A stretch of 64,000 bases of DNA, taken from the NCBI RefSeq assembly GCF_018691265.1, contig NW_024881327.1:20887936-20951935 (forward strand), read 5' to 3'. How positions within the stretch are numbered: position 1 is the stretch's first letter; every line of letters starts with the position of its first letter. The notes below the pieces were generated by a model. That model was not told where the DNA came from, did not search any database, and was given only the letters and a program-made list of their open reading frames with translations. A program made the position numbers and the translations under genes. This DNA is from Tyto alba (lineage: Eukaryota > Chordata > Aves > Strigiformes > Tytonidae). Positions 27,401 through 39,520 of this stretch are shown in pieces.

Positions 27401-30400
27401 TCTAGACATCACTCTGTGTGCCCTTGATATCATCTGTGGTAAGTCCTCTTCAGTTACTGTGGCGGGGCTGTGAATGATGCAGAGACTCATGAGTACAACT
27501 GTGCCGTGTTGTGTGAGGAGACAGTTGAAGAGGAATGTCCCTGCATATTGTGTGAATGCATTTCCATCCTCCCAAGGCCATCCTTTCTCCTAGGGTGTTT
27601 GAGCAGGTGAGTTTGTGGGACGGGCAGGGCAGAGGTAATCTGAATTGAGGTTGTGTTGAGGAGCAGGGTTCCTGGGCATGAAAATATAAAGCAAGTTCAT
27701 CACCTGGAAAGGGATGTGTGTATTTACCTGTTGAAGGGGCTGTGTGGTGACAGTCAGAGTCTGGGAGCAGTCGTAACCTATCGTATACAAGGGCCTCTGC
27801 ATTTTACTTGGCACTCATGAACTGTTGATTATTTCCTCCTCCTAGAAACAGCGATGGGGAAGAATGTAGGTGCTCAGGAGAATCAGGATTCTGAGTATGT
27901 TCGTGCTGTCTACAGGTAAATGGACATTTTCCTTGGCTACTTTGTAGTGGGGCTGAGTTGATGCTGCTGGCGTCAGGCATTCATCTGCTGTGAGCCAGGA
28001 GGGAGGGCTGGGAAATCACAGATGGAGGAAGAAAGCCAAAAAGGCAGGAAAAACTCCTGCAGATTTTGATGCATTTTCTGGTATGTGTATCTACAATGGG
28101 AGGCTGAGGCTTTGAAGAGGTGTCAGCTGCCATTCAGTTAATCCATTGGTACAAGAAGTTAAAAAAAAAAAAAAATGGAGCTGCAACATTTCATATCGGC
28201 ATGACAAGCAGAATTGGGAGGGTGCTGTTTTAGACAGCATGTAAAAGCTGAGGTACTGCTGCTCTGCAGTTCATGGCAGTATTTACACCATTCAAATTGT
28301 ATGTGACTGTCCAGTGCATTAGGAGAAGCATGGTCTATATTCCTACCACACTAGTGTGTCAGCCTAGATGAGATGTAGCTGCTTGTGGCACCTTACCCCT
28401 AGCCTTTGATGGGGCTCATTGAGATAGGTGTGTTACAAAAAAGGAGTGGAATTAGAGGATTTGATTGTCATGGGTTCCTTGGCCTTTCCCAAATGGTACT
28501 ACAAGTGGGCTGGGCCAAAGTCAGTCTAAATGTAGTAATTGCTCCTCAGAGTCTCTTTCTGCAGCCAAAAGCATGTGCAGGAGCTGAATAGAAATGACAA
28601 TCAGCCCTTCCAGATGTACTCCAGTTGTGTTTTGAGCATACTCGAGGTTTCATAATCTTTATTTCAAATACTTTTCCTATGCTCTCTGGCATATATGGTA
28701 TCTGGACAGTCAGGTAGGAATGTAATGCTTTTAGATGACTGAAATCATGGAGCAGATACTTTGGAGCCCTGACATGAGTAGTGTTGTCAGGTTGTACATA
28801 CCTTTTCAGCATGATCAGTACTTTACTCATGTGGAGTGTGACTGGACTGGATGACTTAATATGTCTGTTTCAAGAGTATTCCCACTAAGTGAGAGTATGC
28901 TTTCCTTGAGATCAGTGCTTAAAGACATAAATTGGTGATGCTGGGACAGGTTACAGAAATTTTGAGATGGTTTAAAATCAGGAAACAAATATGAACAGCC
29001 TTCCTTTCAGATGAATGGGTTTAAACCCACACAGTATTTTAAGTTAAATTTCATTGTAGGAGGTAGAACGTTTTTTTTTTTGGTTCTTGAAAGTATGTTG
29101 TAGGTTTACTTTTTGTCAAGAAATGTTACATTATGTAATTGTTGTGCCCTTAGGATGAGCGATCTAATTCACGAGCGACAGAAGAGCCCTTGGCTTTGGC
29201 CTGATCTTGTATACATGCTGTTCAAGGAAGGAAGAGAGCATGACAGGAACCTCAAGATCCTTCATAATTTTACAGATACAGTATACATTTTTTTTTTTTT
29301 CTTTAATGGTACATTCTAGTTGTTGGAGAGAATCTTGCACTCAGTACAGAACTTCTAAATAGGGGTGAGGTTCAGCCCCCTTGATATGCATCTGTTAAAA
29401 GGAGAGCTACCTCTCTGTTGTGATGCTGAGGAATTCCCGGAAAAGAAGACAAGAGCTGACTTCTCTGTCAGGAGCTCTGTTGTATTCAAACAAGGGAGTA
29501 TACTACTCCAGGGGAGTAACAGCACCTACGAGTCCTTGACAACTGAAACAAACAACAGGCGTTCACTGAACTCTTGTTCTGCCCCAGATACTCCACATCT
29601 GAATCACCTGCAGCAGCTCACTGCCAAGTTTGTAGCAGTGAGCACAGGGCTTTCTGTTTGGTAGTGTCACTTGGTGCAGCCCTCAGAAATGGAAGCCTGT
29701 ACTCATTTTTTCCTATTCAGAGCAGAACTGCTGAGATGAGCAAACACATGCAGGTCCCCACATCAGCAGTAAGACACTTTGACACAGAAACCATTAAGCA
29801 TATATCACTGACTTGGCATAAAATGCAGTGTTCTCTCACTATGTTAGACTGTGCAAGTAACACCCGTTTCTTTCACCATATAGCCTCTGTGCTGTTCTTG
29901 CCAGTGGTTGCCCTCCCAAATCTACCGTTAGGATGTTACCAGGGAGGCTGCTTTCCCTGAAATAGGTGTATGTACCCCATGATGTCATTGTATCAAGGCC
30001 CACAACAAAGAAAATAATCTCTGAACTTTCACTACATATAATGAGCCACATTGACTCTGTGTTGTTTTTAAGTAGTTCATGTTTTGATTCCTTTTATTGG
30101 GAATTGCAGCAGTGAGGCATGAGAGAGACTCTTAAAGGGACCAAGGTAACACTCGCTCTCTTTCCATGCTGGTCTGCTGCACTGGATATGAGAAGTCAAA
30201 TCTTAGAAGATGACAAAGGATCAGTAATTAATAATAATAATTTCACCCAGTGTAGGTGCTGACAGAATGCACTGAGGTAAAAGGTGGTTCAATATGTGTT
30301 TTTATGTATGTATGTTTGGTGAGGAAAACTCGTCTGTGTGTGTATAACTAATTTTTTTCCCATTCAGTGCTTCTTCTGAAAAGAATTGCATACTCTACAG

Positions 30401-33400
30401 CCTTTATTTTTAATGATTTTGTTGTTGTTGAGAGCAATACCAATTTATTGAAGGATTCTGTTTTGCTGTTATGACAACAGTGGTGACAGCAGGAAATCTC
30501 TGTCTGTCTCTGGGGCTGTGCTTTGACCTAAAAAAGGGAAGTTCAACCATTGTTGTCATACTGAAGAACATTTGGGAAGCTTTAGTGTAATGGCTACAGT
30601 TGTGGTATTTGTAGTCCTGATGCAGAGTTGTGGGGTGCCCTGGCTTTTCTTCAATCTTCTGGGTTCCCCCAAAATTGGAGAAGTCATCCTTTCCTTAGTT
30701 ATCGGATAGAGTAGCGAATATCTTCTTGCTGATGAACCTGTTCAAATTGTAGTGATGTTTTTTGATTTGCTGTTGTTATTGTTGACATTCACAATTGGCT
30801 TGTTCTGGATGTGTTTACACTTCTTGATGATCAGCAATAGTTTGCATAGTTTGGCTATCTATTTTCATGATCACACAAAGGCTATTCAAGCTTCATTTTA
30901 GTGCTTGGAACGAGAGAGGTTGTTCATATTTCACCTACTAACACAAAAAGTCAGTTAAAGCTCATGAGCTAATTTTGACAGCTCTGCTAACTAGCTCATG
31001 CAGACTGCTACAGATGGTTATTTTTGTTTTAATACTTTGGGACAAACCTGTGTGATGTAGACTGTGCGCATGTGCTATGTGTGTCATATCTAATATAATG
31101 GTTCTAATCTCAGGTGATTGCAGAAAAAGCTGCAGAATTTGAAAACTCCAAACACACAAAATGTAATACTGATGGCAACTATGAAGAAAGTGGCTCCAAA
31201 AAGAGGAGGGCTTTCCTGGACATGCTGCTGAATGCAACAGATGATGAAGGGAATAAATTGAGCTACAGGGACATACGTGAGGAAGTGGATACTTTCATGT
31301 TTGAGGTACCCAAGGAACCCATTGGTTTCTTGTTTTTTTGTTTTGTTCTGTTTTTTTCCAGAACCTGAGATTGACCATTTGCAGGTAATGACTCTTCCTT
31401 TTATTAGTTCAGGAGGTTGCTTCTAGTATGAAGTTATTTTAGCCCCGGAAGCCTAAGAGGAAATATCTGTAGGATAGAAACATTTGATCCAGGATTGTGT
31501 GCCCTGGCAAAATGTTAGGCAATACATATGTGGTAGGCCCTGCCTATGTGAGCAGGCCCTACTTATGAAAGCAGGTGAGTAATAAGAGCTTAAGGGATGA
31601 CATGGGCTATGGGCTCACAGGTCCTGTTGCAAACTTCATTAATGAGAGCTCTAAATGGTTTCAGTGTTTTGCTATGCATTTTGTCAGCTCCTCACATTTT
31701 GTCCCTTGCCACACTGACTATAACCTCACAGCTTTGTCCACAACTGGGCATTGGTACTGTCTTGTCATGTGTTGTGTTTTGAACCTGGTGTTCATGCAGC
31801 TGCCACAACTCCTCCTCACAAACCCGACTCCTTCTCACCATGTCCCTTCTTAAATACATTATCGCAGAGGTGCAGCCGATTGGCTCAGTTTGGTGCAGAG
31901 GCAGAGTTGACTTGGAGCTAGGAGAGCTTTGAGAAGCTTCTCCCAGGGGGCCACCCCTATACCCCCCTCCCCTGCTACCAAAAGACCCCACCACTCACTC
32001 AAACCCAGGACATCATGTCAGGTTACCTGTCCAATGAATTATCTAAACAAGACTTCCACAAATTTTCCACACACCTTCATTAAGTGAACCTGAATTGTAT
32101 CTCAGAAGAGCTTAATTCAGAGTTATATTACTGCGGTTGTAACCTAGAGAAACTATCTTCCCATTTTATCACACCTGTACTATTTCATAGCTGGATTTTG
32201 AAGAGGTGCATCATCCCGAACTTCACAAATGTACCTTTTTTAGTACCAAAATCCATTGGTGGTCAACTTTTCCCTTTTCTCTTTTTTTTTTTTTTTCTTT
32301 TGGTTCCCCTTCCCTTTATTTCCTTTCCAAGTTTTTATGTGGTGCTGAGAACTGTAGTAGCTGTTCGCCTTATCATAGGAAACCAAGAAGTATTCCCTCC
32401 TGTGGCCACTGTCTGTGTCTCATTACATGCTTTTTTGGACAGTTTTGTAAAGGTTTCAGATTGTGTCTGTTGTAGCTCTCCTGTGGTAGATATTGGCCCC
32501 CTGGATGTTCCATTATTGGCTGGACAGTAACCAAAAAGATGAATACATATCTCTTTCATTGTGTAGATACTGGTAGTTCATGCAGCTTCTGGGAGGCTGA
32601 GGAGAGAGGGATGTTTGCTTCATTTATTTCAACACTTTTCCCTTTTGGTCAGTTTTCAGGGACCTAACAGATTCATGGGTCATCTTATATTCTGATAATC
32701 AGCATGTTAGATAAAGTTCTTCACTCTTGATTTTTGTTTTTCATAGAATCATAGAATGGTTTGGGTTGGAAGGAACTTTAACTATCATCTAGTTCCAACC
32801 CCCCTGCCACGGGCAGGGACACCTTCCACTAGACCAGGTTGCTCCCAGCCCCGTCCAACCTGGCCTTGAACCCTTCCAGGGAGGGGGCAGCCACAGCTTT
32901 TATAGGCAACCTGTGTCACTGTCTCACCACCCTCACAGTAAAGTATTTATTCGTTATAGCTAATATAAATCGACCCTCTTTCCGTTTAAAACTGTTAACC
33001 CTTCGTCCTATCACTGCACTTCCTGATAGAGTCCCTCCCCACCCTCCCTGTAGGTCTGCCTTAAGTACTGGAAGGCCACTCCAGGTCTCCCTGGAGCCTT
33101 CTATTCTCCAGGATGAACAACCCTAACTTTCTCAGCCTGTCCTCCTAAGGGAGGTGCTCCAGCCCCCTGATCATCTTTGTGGCCTCCTCTGGACCTGCTT
33201 GAGTGGGTCCATGTCATTCTGATGGTGGGGGCCCCTGAGCTGAACACAGCACTGCAGGTGGGGTCTCATGTGAGCAGAGCAGAGGGGGAGAATCCCCTCC
33301 CTGGACCTGCTGGCCACACTTCTCTTGATACTGCCCAGGATATGTTTGGCTTTCTAGGTTGTGAGCACACATTAATAGCTCATCTTCAGTTTTCCATCCA

Positions 33401-36400
33401 CTAATACCCCCAAGTCCTTTTCCAACAGGTATTGGAGTGGTTGAAGTCCCCCATGAGGACCAGGGCTTGTGAACATGAGGCTGCTCCTATCTGTATATAG
33501 GGAACTTCATCCACTTGGTCTTCCTGGTCAGGAGGCCTGTAGCAGACCCCCACTATAATGCCACCTGTCCCTGCCCTCCCTTTAACCCTGACCCGTAAGC
33601 TCTTAGTTGGCTCCTCATCCATCCCCAGCCAGAGCTCCATGCACTCCACCTGGTCATTGACATAGAGGGTGACACCCCCTCCTTGTCTCCTCTCCCTGTC
33701 CTTCCTGAAGAGCCTGTATCCTTCCATTCCAACGCTCCAGTCTTAGGAGTCATCCCACCATGTCTCCATGATGCCAGTAAGATCACAGACCTGCAGACAT
33801 GCTCACGTCTCTAACTCTTCTTGTGTATCTCCCATGCTACATGCATTTGCCTAGAGGCATTTAAATTGGGCTCCCAGTGAAGCCGACTTACTGTCTGGAA
33901 TTCCTTTGTGCTGCTCTTCAGGTGCTCTCCTGCTGACCTGTGACCCCTCTCCAGGCTCTGGGCATCTATTGCTGACACTGGCATCAAACTGGTCATTCTT
34001 GTGGTCATGGGACTAATAAGTCTCACTTTTCATACTATGTGCACACCTAAGTATTTATGAAGCCTACTTGTGCACAGGAATGGTGTTGAAGTGAATGTCT
34101 TTGTAAATCTGGACCTCTAGGGCCATGATACAACAGCAGCTGCTATGAACTGGGCCCTGTACTTACTTGGACATAATCCTGAAGCCCAGAAGAAGGTTCA
34201 CAGAGAACTGGATGAGGTGTTTGGTACGTTTCCATTCCCTCTTCATTGGGGTTGTGGTGGTGGTTGTGTTTGTGAGTGGGGATGTGGTATATTATAAGCC
34301 TAGATGTAGAAGGGGAGGTGGGAATGTGCCTAGTGGCCCTTCTGGAGCTTTCAGTAGCTAGAGGTGTTTGGGACAGGTATGGGAAGGGTTGTAGGAGAGT
34401 ACAGCCAATCTTTGGAGCAAGGCATGCATGTTCAGTGTATGTGTAGCACCTTCTCCTATGTCATCTTGGTACGTGATAAGAGTTCCTGGAGGGAGTTGGG
34501 ATGAGTTTCTTTAACCAACGATGCAGAGTTTTGGTCTTGCTTATCCCCCTATTTTTTTTCTGGATAGGCAACACAGAGCGTCCTGTTACAATGGACGATT
34601 TGAAGAAGCTTCGATACCTTGAGTGTGTTGTGAAAGAAGCCCTCCGGCTCTTCCCTTCAGTTCCACTGTTTGCCCGTGCCTTAAGAGAGGATTGCTGTAT
34701 TAGTAAGTAGTGTCCTGCGTTTGCCACTTCCTATCTGTTACTGTTTCAGTCCAGAGGGCAACTGAGCATCATGCAGCCACTTGCTTATTCCTTTCCCCTC
34801 AGGAACGGGAAGGAGAAAATAAAACAAAAGGCTGGGGGGCTGAGATAAGGAGAGGGAGGTTTGTCTCACCCATTTTAGTCATGGGCAAAAGGCTTTGCTC
34901 CCTATTTTTCTACCTTCCCCACCTTAGTGGAGCAGGGGATGGGGGTTGCAGTCAGTTCATCACCTGTTGCCTCTGCTGCTCCTTGCTCCTAAGGGGAGGA
35001 CTGCAAGGAGTCCTCCCCAGCTCCAGCGTGGGGTCCTCACGGGAGACAGTCCTCCATGAACTTCTCCAACGTGAGTCCTTCCCACAAGCTCCAGCTCTTC
35101 CAGAGATGCTCTGATGTGGGTCCCTCCTGCGTGTCACAGTCCTCCCAGCGCTGAACTATAAAAGTAGGGGCTTCTTCTTCCCCCAGACTCCTGTCCTCCT
35201 TCAGGCACAGACACCTGCTCTTGTGCGGGGTCCTCCACGGGCTGCAGGTCAGCATCTGATGCAACATGGACCTCCATGGATGGCAGGAGTTGGCCCTGCC
35301 GTCTTACCATGGGCTGAAAGGGAGTCTCTGCTCTGGCACACCTTCCCCCCTGCTCCACCTTCCTTCTACTGACCTCAGTGTTCACATAGGTGTCTCCCTC
35401 ACTACTCCTCACAACTCCAACTCCCCTTCCCAGGTTCCCCTTCTTAAATTCGTTATTGCAGAGGCGCAGCCACTGTCACTAATTGGCTCAGCCATGGCCA
35501 GAAGTGGGTCTGACTTGGAGCTGAAGGAGCTTTGAGAAGCTTCTTACAGGTGGCCACCACTGTAGCTCCTCCCCTGCTACCAAAACCCGCTGCTACACAC
35601 ACAGAAACCCAACACACTATCCTGCTAGCATCTCCTCACAGACAGTGTTTCCCAAGTAAAGGGCAGCATTGTTTTATTTTTTATTGTGTTGTTGTGTATA
35701 GAAAATCACTTACCTACTGTTGTTCTGACCCTTCTTCTCCCTTTCCCTTTTCTTTTTAGGAGGGTATCAGGTACCAAAAGGAACAAATGTCATTGTCATA
35801 ACTTACGCTCTGCATAGAAACCCTGAGATCTTCCCTGACCCAGAGGAGTTCAGACCCGAGAGATTCTTCCCTGAAAATTGTAAGGGAAGGCACCCATATG
35901 CTTACGTGCCCTTCTCAGCTGGTCCCAGGAACTGCATTGGTAGGTAGCTGAAGAGGAAGAGCTTGTAATGTGACAGTGCTGATTTTGTTGTGGTAAGTGT
36001 GGCAGCAGTGAGTGTATGAGAAATTTAAGTCTTGACGTGCCTGCTTGTCTTTTTCCCCTCATCTCCCCCCTTTCCCATCCCCAACAAATTCTGGGTGCTG
36101 TCTTTCCTGCAAGTCTCGTGCTTGAGCTGCTGTTGGAGAATGGCTCAGAGACAAGGGTCCTGAGCCCACCGAGCAATTGTATGATCAGAGCCTGTTCTAG
36201 GGGCTGATGCTGCCTCGCTGATGCTGGGCCTCACTAGGGTTTGCCTGCAGCTGCTCGCAGCTGCTGATACATGAGGAATGTCAAGGATGCTTGGGCCTTG
36301 TGTACCGTGGTGTCTTGAAAACAGGTTAAGAGGAATTAGAAATAGTGGCATGAGAAACTTAGTGTTATGAGAAGCTTGTGCTGTAAGCTAACTGCAAGTA

Positions 36401-38225
36401 GGTGGACCGTGCGAATACGACCCTTAGAGCTTAAGCCAATCAGCTAGTGACTAGTAGGCATAATAATTAGTGTTGTCTGTATAAATATATGTACCCTGGA
36501 CCAATAAAGAGATACGATACAATATGATAAATGATGCTTTATCACCCACATTGAATCCGTCTCGGCGTGTCGTTCTTCCGCGCCTCCGCAAGCTGCCACA
36601 TTTTGTTTCTTCCCAAGGGCTTCCTTTCTTCCCAGGGGCCAATGTCTATCATGTTGGTGTTTCCTCCTCACTACCTGGCAGCATGTTAAGGGGCTCCTGT
36701 GCTAGGACAGGATTGCTTCCAAATTTCTGATCCTCAGTGTCAGCAAGACAGAGTGAGAGAAGGCAAATGTCCTGCCCTTGTTTTGCTTTAGAAGCTTCTC
36801 TTCTGTCTGTCTCGTGATCTCAGCTGGGTGTCCCAAACATGCAGTCTGCAACAGATGTCTTCCTTCCCTCTTTCTGACACCATTGTTGCTCTAGTGTTTT
36901 CACTGTCATACCAGGACTTGTTAGCTCATCAGGTGCCGCTGAGACACTTGACATTTTTCTCTACTCAGAGTAGAGGCATTGCTGTTTATGTTGTAGAACC
37001 TGTGAAAAGACTGTTCCCTGCACTGTTCTTAAGAGCAGATGGGGCACAATGAGTCATTGTCATGCTGTTTACAAGAATGGGAAATAGAATTTCTTCTGGG
37101 TGTTTGGTTTTGTTGTTTGGGTTTTCTTCTTTTTTTAGTTTGGTTTATTTGTTTTTAATTTGTCTCACTGGGAATAGGTGCCCTTCCCATAAGAACAGCA
37201 GACAAGGTCTTCTCATGTTCCAAAGAGGAATCTAATTTAGTATTACATATTTAGCCGCTTTCTGGATGTACAGGAACATGTGCAGGACAGGTGGTTCATT
37301 CATATCAGTGCAGAAATACATCACCATGTACAGACATCCATCTGTGCGTATTACTCAGAGGGGAGCACAGAAAAAGTTTTGAGCACTGTTTTTTTTGTTC
37401 TGTTCCATTTTCCAGTTCAGTTTGAGTGAACTGCCTGGATTGTGACACTTGGTTTGGCTTACATCATATTTCACTATTCTCCCCTTTCTTCCTCCACCAT
37501 TCTCTGAAATGTAAATTGAACTTTGACCTCTGTGCTAGCAAAGCATCAGTGTGTATTCTCTGAAGGAAGGTCTATCTGTCATTCTGTTGCAGTTGTATCT
37601 CCTTTGCTCCTCCCTGCATATATGAAACAGTGAGATTGTCTCTCCTTGAGGTCCCTGTGCTGCATCTTCTCCCACTCTGGTCTGTCATCCATTCCACCGT
37701 GCCTACTCCATCCAACATACATGACAAGGCTGTGTTTTGCATTAGTTCCGTATAAAGTGTTGACTGTTTCTTCTTTGCTGTTTGAGTTCTGTGTACTGTG
37801 GGAAAGAGGACATGCTGTGGATTGTCCCAGAAAGTCCAGAGTTGTCATGCAGAGAAAAGTGCTAGTTTCAGTAGTATCCACATGACCTCAATTTTGGCCT
37901 AAAGCCAGTTTTGTTCTCAAGGCAGAGTCACAGTACTTGCCATCCTGTGTTTCTAGGGGTATCACTGTGAGCATGCAAATACAGCAACTGTTGATGCAAC
38001 CTGACAATAACATCTTTTTTGGGTTTTTTTGCTGCCCTGTAACTCGTAGGTCAGCGCTTTGCACAAATGGAGGAGAAAGCTCTTCTAGCCATCATCCTGC
38101 GGCGTTTTTGGGTGGACTCATGTCAAAAGCCAGAGGAGCTTGGTATAACTGGAGAACTGATTCTTCGTCCAAATAATGGCATCTGGATTAAGCTGAAGAG
38201 GAGGCCAAACGCTGGATCAGAATGA
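21250..38225 (+). CDS. CYP4V2: CYP4V2, cytochrome P450 family 4 fatty-acid omega-hydroxylase
   Basis: Complete gene in eleven coding exons: 21250-21460, 24398-24510, 25376-25461, 27248-27438, 27846-27915, 29154-29280, 31114-31305, 34121-34223, 34568-34702, 35760-35939, 38050-38225. All junctions are GT/AG and in phase; the product is 527 residues against 525 in human. The start is the first ATG in the frame, with G at +4. Seen: an N-terminal hydrophobic anchor (about residues 15-33), WRLRRK in the C helix, FMFEGHDTT in the I helix (Glu330 is the residue that bonds heme covalently in CYP4 enzymes), EALR at 388-391, ERFF, and heme loop [10 protein letters not shown] with Cys468. Known for the family: ER membrane monooxygenase using NADPH-P450 reductase to omega-hydroxylate medium- and long-chain fatty acids; human loss causes Bietti crystalline dystrophy. 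No broken residue seen. Synteny and the matching length support V2 over other CYP4 members. Confidence 0.96.
21461..31113 (+). other. CYP4V2 introns 1-6
   Basis: Intron 1 (21461-24397) contains a 33-bp tandem duplication and a segment (21561-21645) echoed downstream of the gene at 39.4 kb. Introns 2-6 hold T runs (for example 27003-27023) and short open frames without motifs. I recognise no further mobile element or RNA gene here. Confidence 0.45.
22802..22866. repeat. 33-bp tandem duplication
   Basis: The segment ATTTATGTAAAAATGAGTGA occurs at 22808 and again at 22841, a period of 33 bp including the preceding T run. Intronic in CYP4V2; no role suggested. Confidence 0.85.
31770..32012 (+). 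mobile_element. short solo LTR, family A, TSD TCATG
   Basis: Starts TGTTGTGTTTTGAACC and ends AACCCAGGACA, with identical 5-bp duplications TCATG at 31765-31769 and 32013-32017. The 3' two thirds (GCAGAGGTGCAGCC..., TTGACTTGGAGCTA..., CCCTGCTACCAAAA) match the larger copies at 34736 and 39835 of this window. At 243 bp it lacks much of the 5' and middle part. TG...CA ends and 5-bp duplications point to an endogenous retrovirus-type LTR. Orientation is inferred from the copies' shared ends. Confidence 0.85.
32741..34020 (-). mobile_element. CR1 LINE, antisense, with large internal deletion
   Basis: Starts (3' end of the element) with TCATAGAATCATAGAATGG at 32741. From there to about 33425 the complement gives CR1 3' UTR and the C-terminal part of its reverse transcriptase ORF. 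From about 33430 to 33727 the minus-strand frame reads [17 protein letters not shown] and LVLMGDFN, the endonuclease domain of CR1 ORF2. The two parts are fused near 33428, so the whole reverse transcriptase core is missing. The upstream limit near 34020 is a guess; sequence 33790-34020 looks like further CR1 but is weaker. Inserted in CYP4V2 intron 7. Not mobile. Confidence 0.88.
34568..35939 (+). other. CYP4V2: CYP4V2 exons 9 and 10: ExxR and heme-binding cysteine
   Basis: Exon 9 (34568-34702) has the K-helix EALR. Exon 10 (35760-35939) has the ERFFPEN segment and [10 protein letters not shown], whose cysteine ligates the heme iron. The intron between them is 1057 bp, of which 881 bp is an inserted LTR. 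Confidence 0.93.
34736..35616 (+). mobile_element. solo LTR, family A, TSD CTATC, in CYP4V2 intron 9
   Basis: 881-bp element with TG start (TGTTACTGTTTCAGTCCAGA) and CA end (CAGAAACCCAACACA), flanked by perfect 5-bp duplications CTATC at 34731-34735 and 35617-35621. It aligns over its length with the inverted copy 39835-40501 and with the short copy 31770-32012. An AATAAA at 34818-34823 lies in the sense strand of CYP4V2. No coding region is attached. It begins 33 bp after the end of exon 9 and ends about 143 bp before exon 10. Confidence 0.9.
36362..36600 (+). mobile_element. retrovirus-like solo LTR with U3-R-U5 layout
   Basis: Compact LTR in CYP4V2 intron 10. In order: TGTTATGAGAAGCTTGTGC near the start, CCAAT in GCCAATCAGC (about 36435), TATA box TATAAATATA (about 36480), polyadenylation signal AATAAA (36503-36508), and a CpG-rich U5 ending CTGCCACA at 36600. 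This spacing is that of an endogenous retrovirus LTR. No primer-binding site or gag sequence follows, so it is a solo LTR. I could not find a clean target duplication, so the ends are approximate. Confidence 0.7.
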
Positions 38226-38896
38226 AAGGATATTCAAGATTTTATTTTTCCAAAAACTTCCAAGCTATTTATGCTGAGATAGGTTTTAAAATCAGATATT
38301 TTAATGGTAGTTCAGCAATTTGTTGAAACTAAAGGTGTTACTGGTTGTTTCGTTAATGAAGATGTGTAATAGCCCTAAATTGCTCTACTTTTCTGATACC
38401 TCTGAACTTCACGATAATCTTTGAAGTGCAAGTCTTTAAACATCAAATCTGAGTGCCTTATCTGCTTGGATGAAACTATTCTATTGCAACAGTGCAAAAA
38501 AACTTAAATTATGGTAGTAGCAACAGTAATGTCCGTGATGGAGTTATCTGGATATATTCCATAGCATCTGGAAGATAACAGCTAGTCTCAAATCTTTGTA
38601 GGTTTCAGGTTTCCTTGATTCTGAAAGGTACAAATGATCAATTCTTCTACATGGCACAGATTTTTTTCTGTTTTGATGATGACTGCATCTATGAAGACAA
38701 AGCAAAAATCTCTGATAATTTCACTCCTCCTTTGTAAGCATTTACAGTAGTTCCTAAGTAGTGAGTGCTCTGAATTATTGTTTAACAAAGTGTACCATAA
38801 ACATTAATCTGTATAATCATTCCATGAACTAGATAGTGTGCAAATTACCACAGGATTTCATAATGTTGGAAACATTGTATTATTACAAATTTTGAG

Positions 38897-38902
38897 AATA
38901 AA
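38897..38902 (+). terminator. CYP4V2: possible CYP4V2 polyadenylation signal
   Basis: AATAAA about 670 bp after the CYP4V2 stop. No closer canonical signal was seen. Downstream sequence is not strongly GT-rich, so the assignment is tentative. Confidence 0.35.
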
Positions 38903-39432
38903 CTTCTACTGTGCCTCAATATGGAATGAAATTTTATCTGTAAAAATTACATGCCTGGGTGCAGGTAAATTACTGATGGATAATTATTTCTTGTCACGAA
39001 TTCCTCTGGGAATCAATCAACTAGATTTTACTGTTAGTCAGAGCTGAAACAAGCCAGTCTGCTCTTGCCTTCTAGGGTCCTGAAGACACCATAGAGAATT
39101 TCTTGCTAATTGATGTTAAAGGGGAGTTACAGCGATGGAATGAAGCACCTGTGAAAGTTTCTGACTGTACCTTCAGGACAGGTCAAAATCTGCAACAAGC
39201 CACACAGCTGAAGAACAGACTCTCCATGAATTTGTAAACACTGAAGAAAAAGCTGCTGCTAGACCAAACTGAGGTCCTCTAGCTGGTCTGCCCTTTGCTT
39301 CTACCCTATGTTTTGGCACTTCATTTGACTGGTGTGTGTTACCCCAGCATGATCCTGGCACTGTGTGAAGAAAGGTGCACGCTGATAACCACACCTCTGC
39401 CTTTATCTACTGCTGCACAGTTGAGCTTTCCA

Positions 39433-39520
39433 CTGTGGGTGGTGGTGGGGGTTTTAGGGGTGCTATTGCCTTTAGGTTGTTCTGGGGCTGTAGACAACCT
39501 GCAGAGGGGAACTAGATGCG
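39433..39520 (+). repeat. scrap resembling CYP4V2 intron 1
   Basis: The segment with TGCTATTGCCTTTAGG and GCAGAGGGGAACT resembles 21561-21645 in CYP4V2 intron 1 (TGCCATTGCCTTTAGG and GCAGAGGGGAACT), same strand, about 80% by eye. It may be a relic of a CYP4V duplicate or a short dispersed repeat shared by both sites. Confidence 0.55.

Larger units (their letters stand above)
31114..34223 (+). other. CYP4V2: CYP4V2 I-helix exons 7 and 8
   Basis: Exon 7 (31114-31305) ends with DTFMFE and exon 8 (34121-34223) starts [11 protein letters not shown], so the intron falls between the covalent-heme glutamate and the oxygen-activation motif. The intron is 2.8 kb and carries an LTR (31770-32012) and a CR1 copy (from 32741). 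Confidence 0.9.

Noticed and set aside
33401..33727. Minus-strand endonuclease-like frame as a host gene
   Set aside because: It is the CR1 ORF2 endonuclease domain, fused to CR1 3' sequence and missing the rest.
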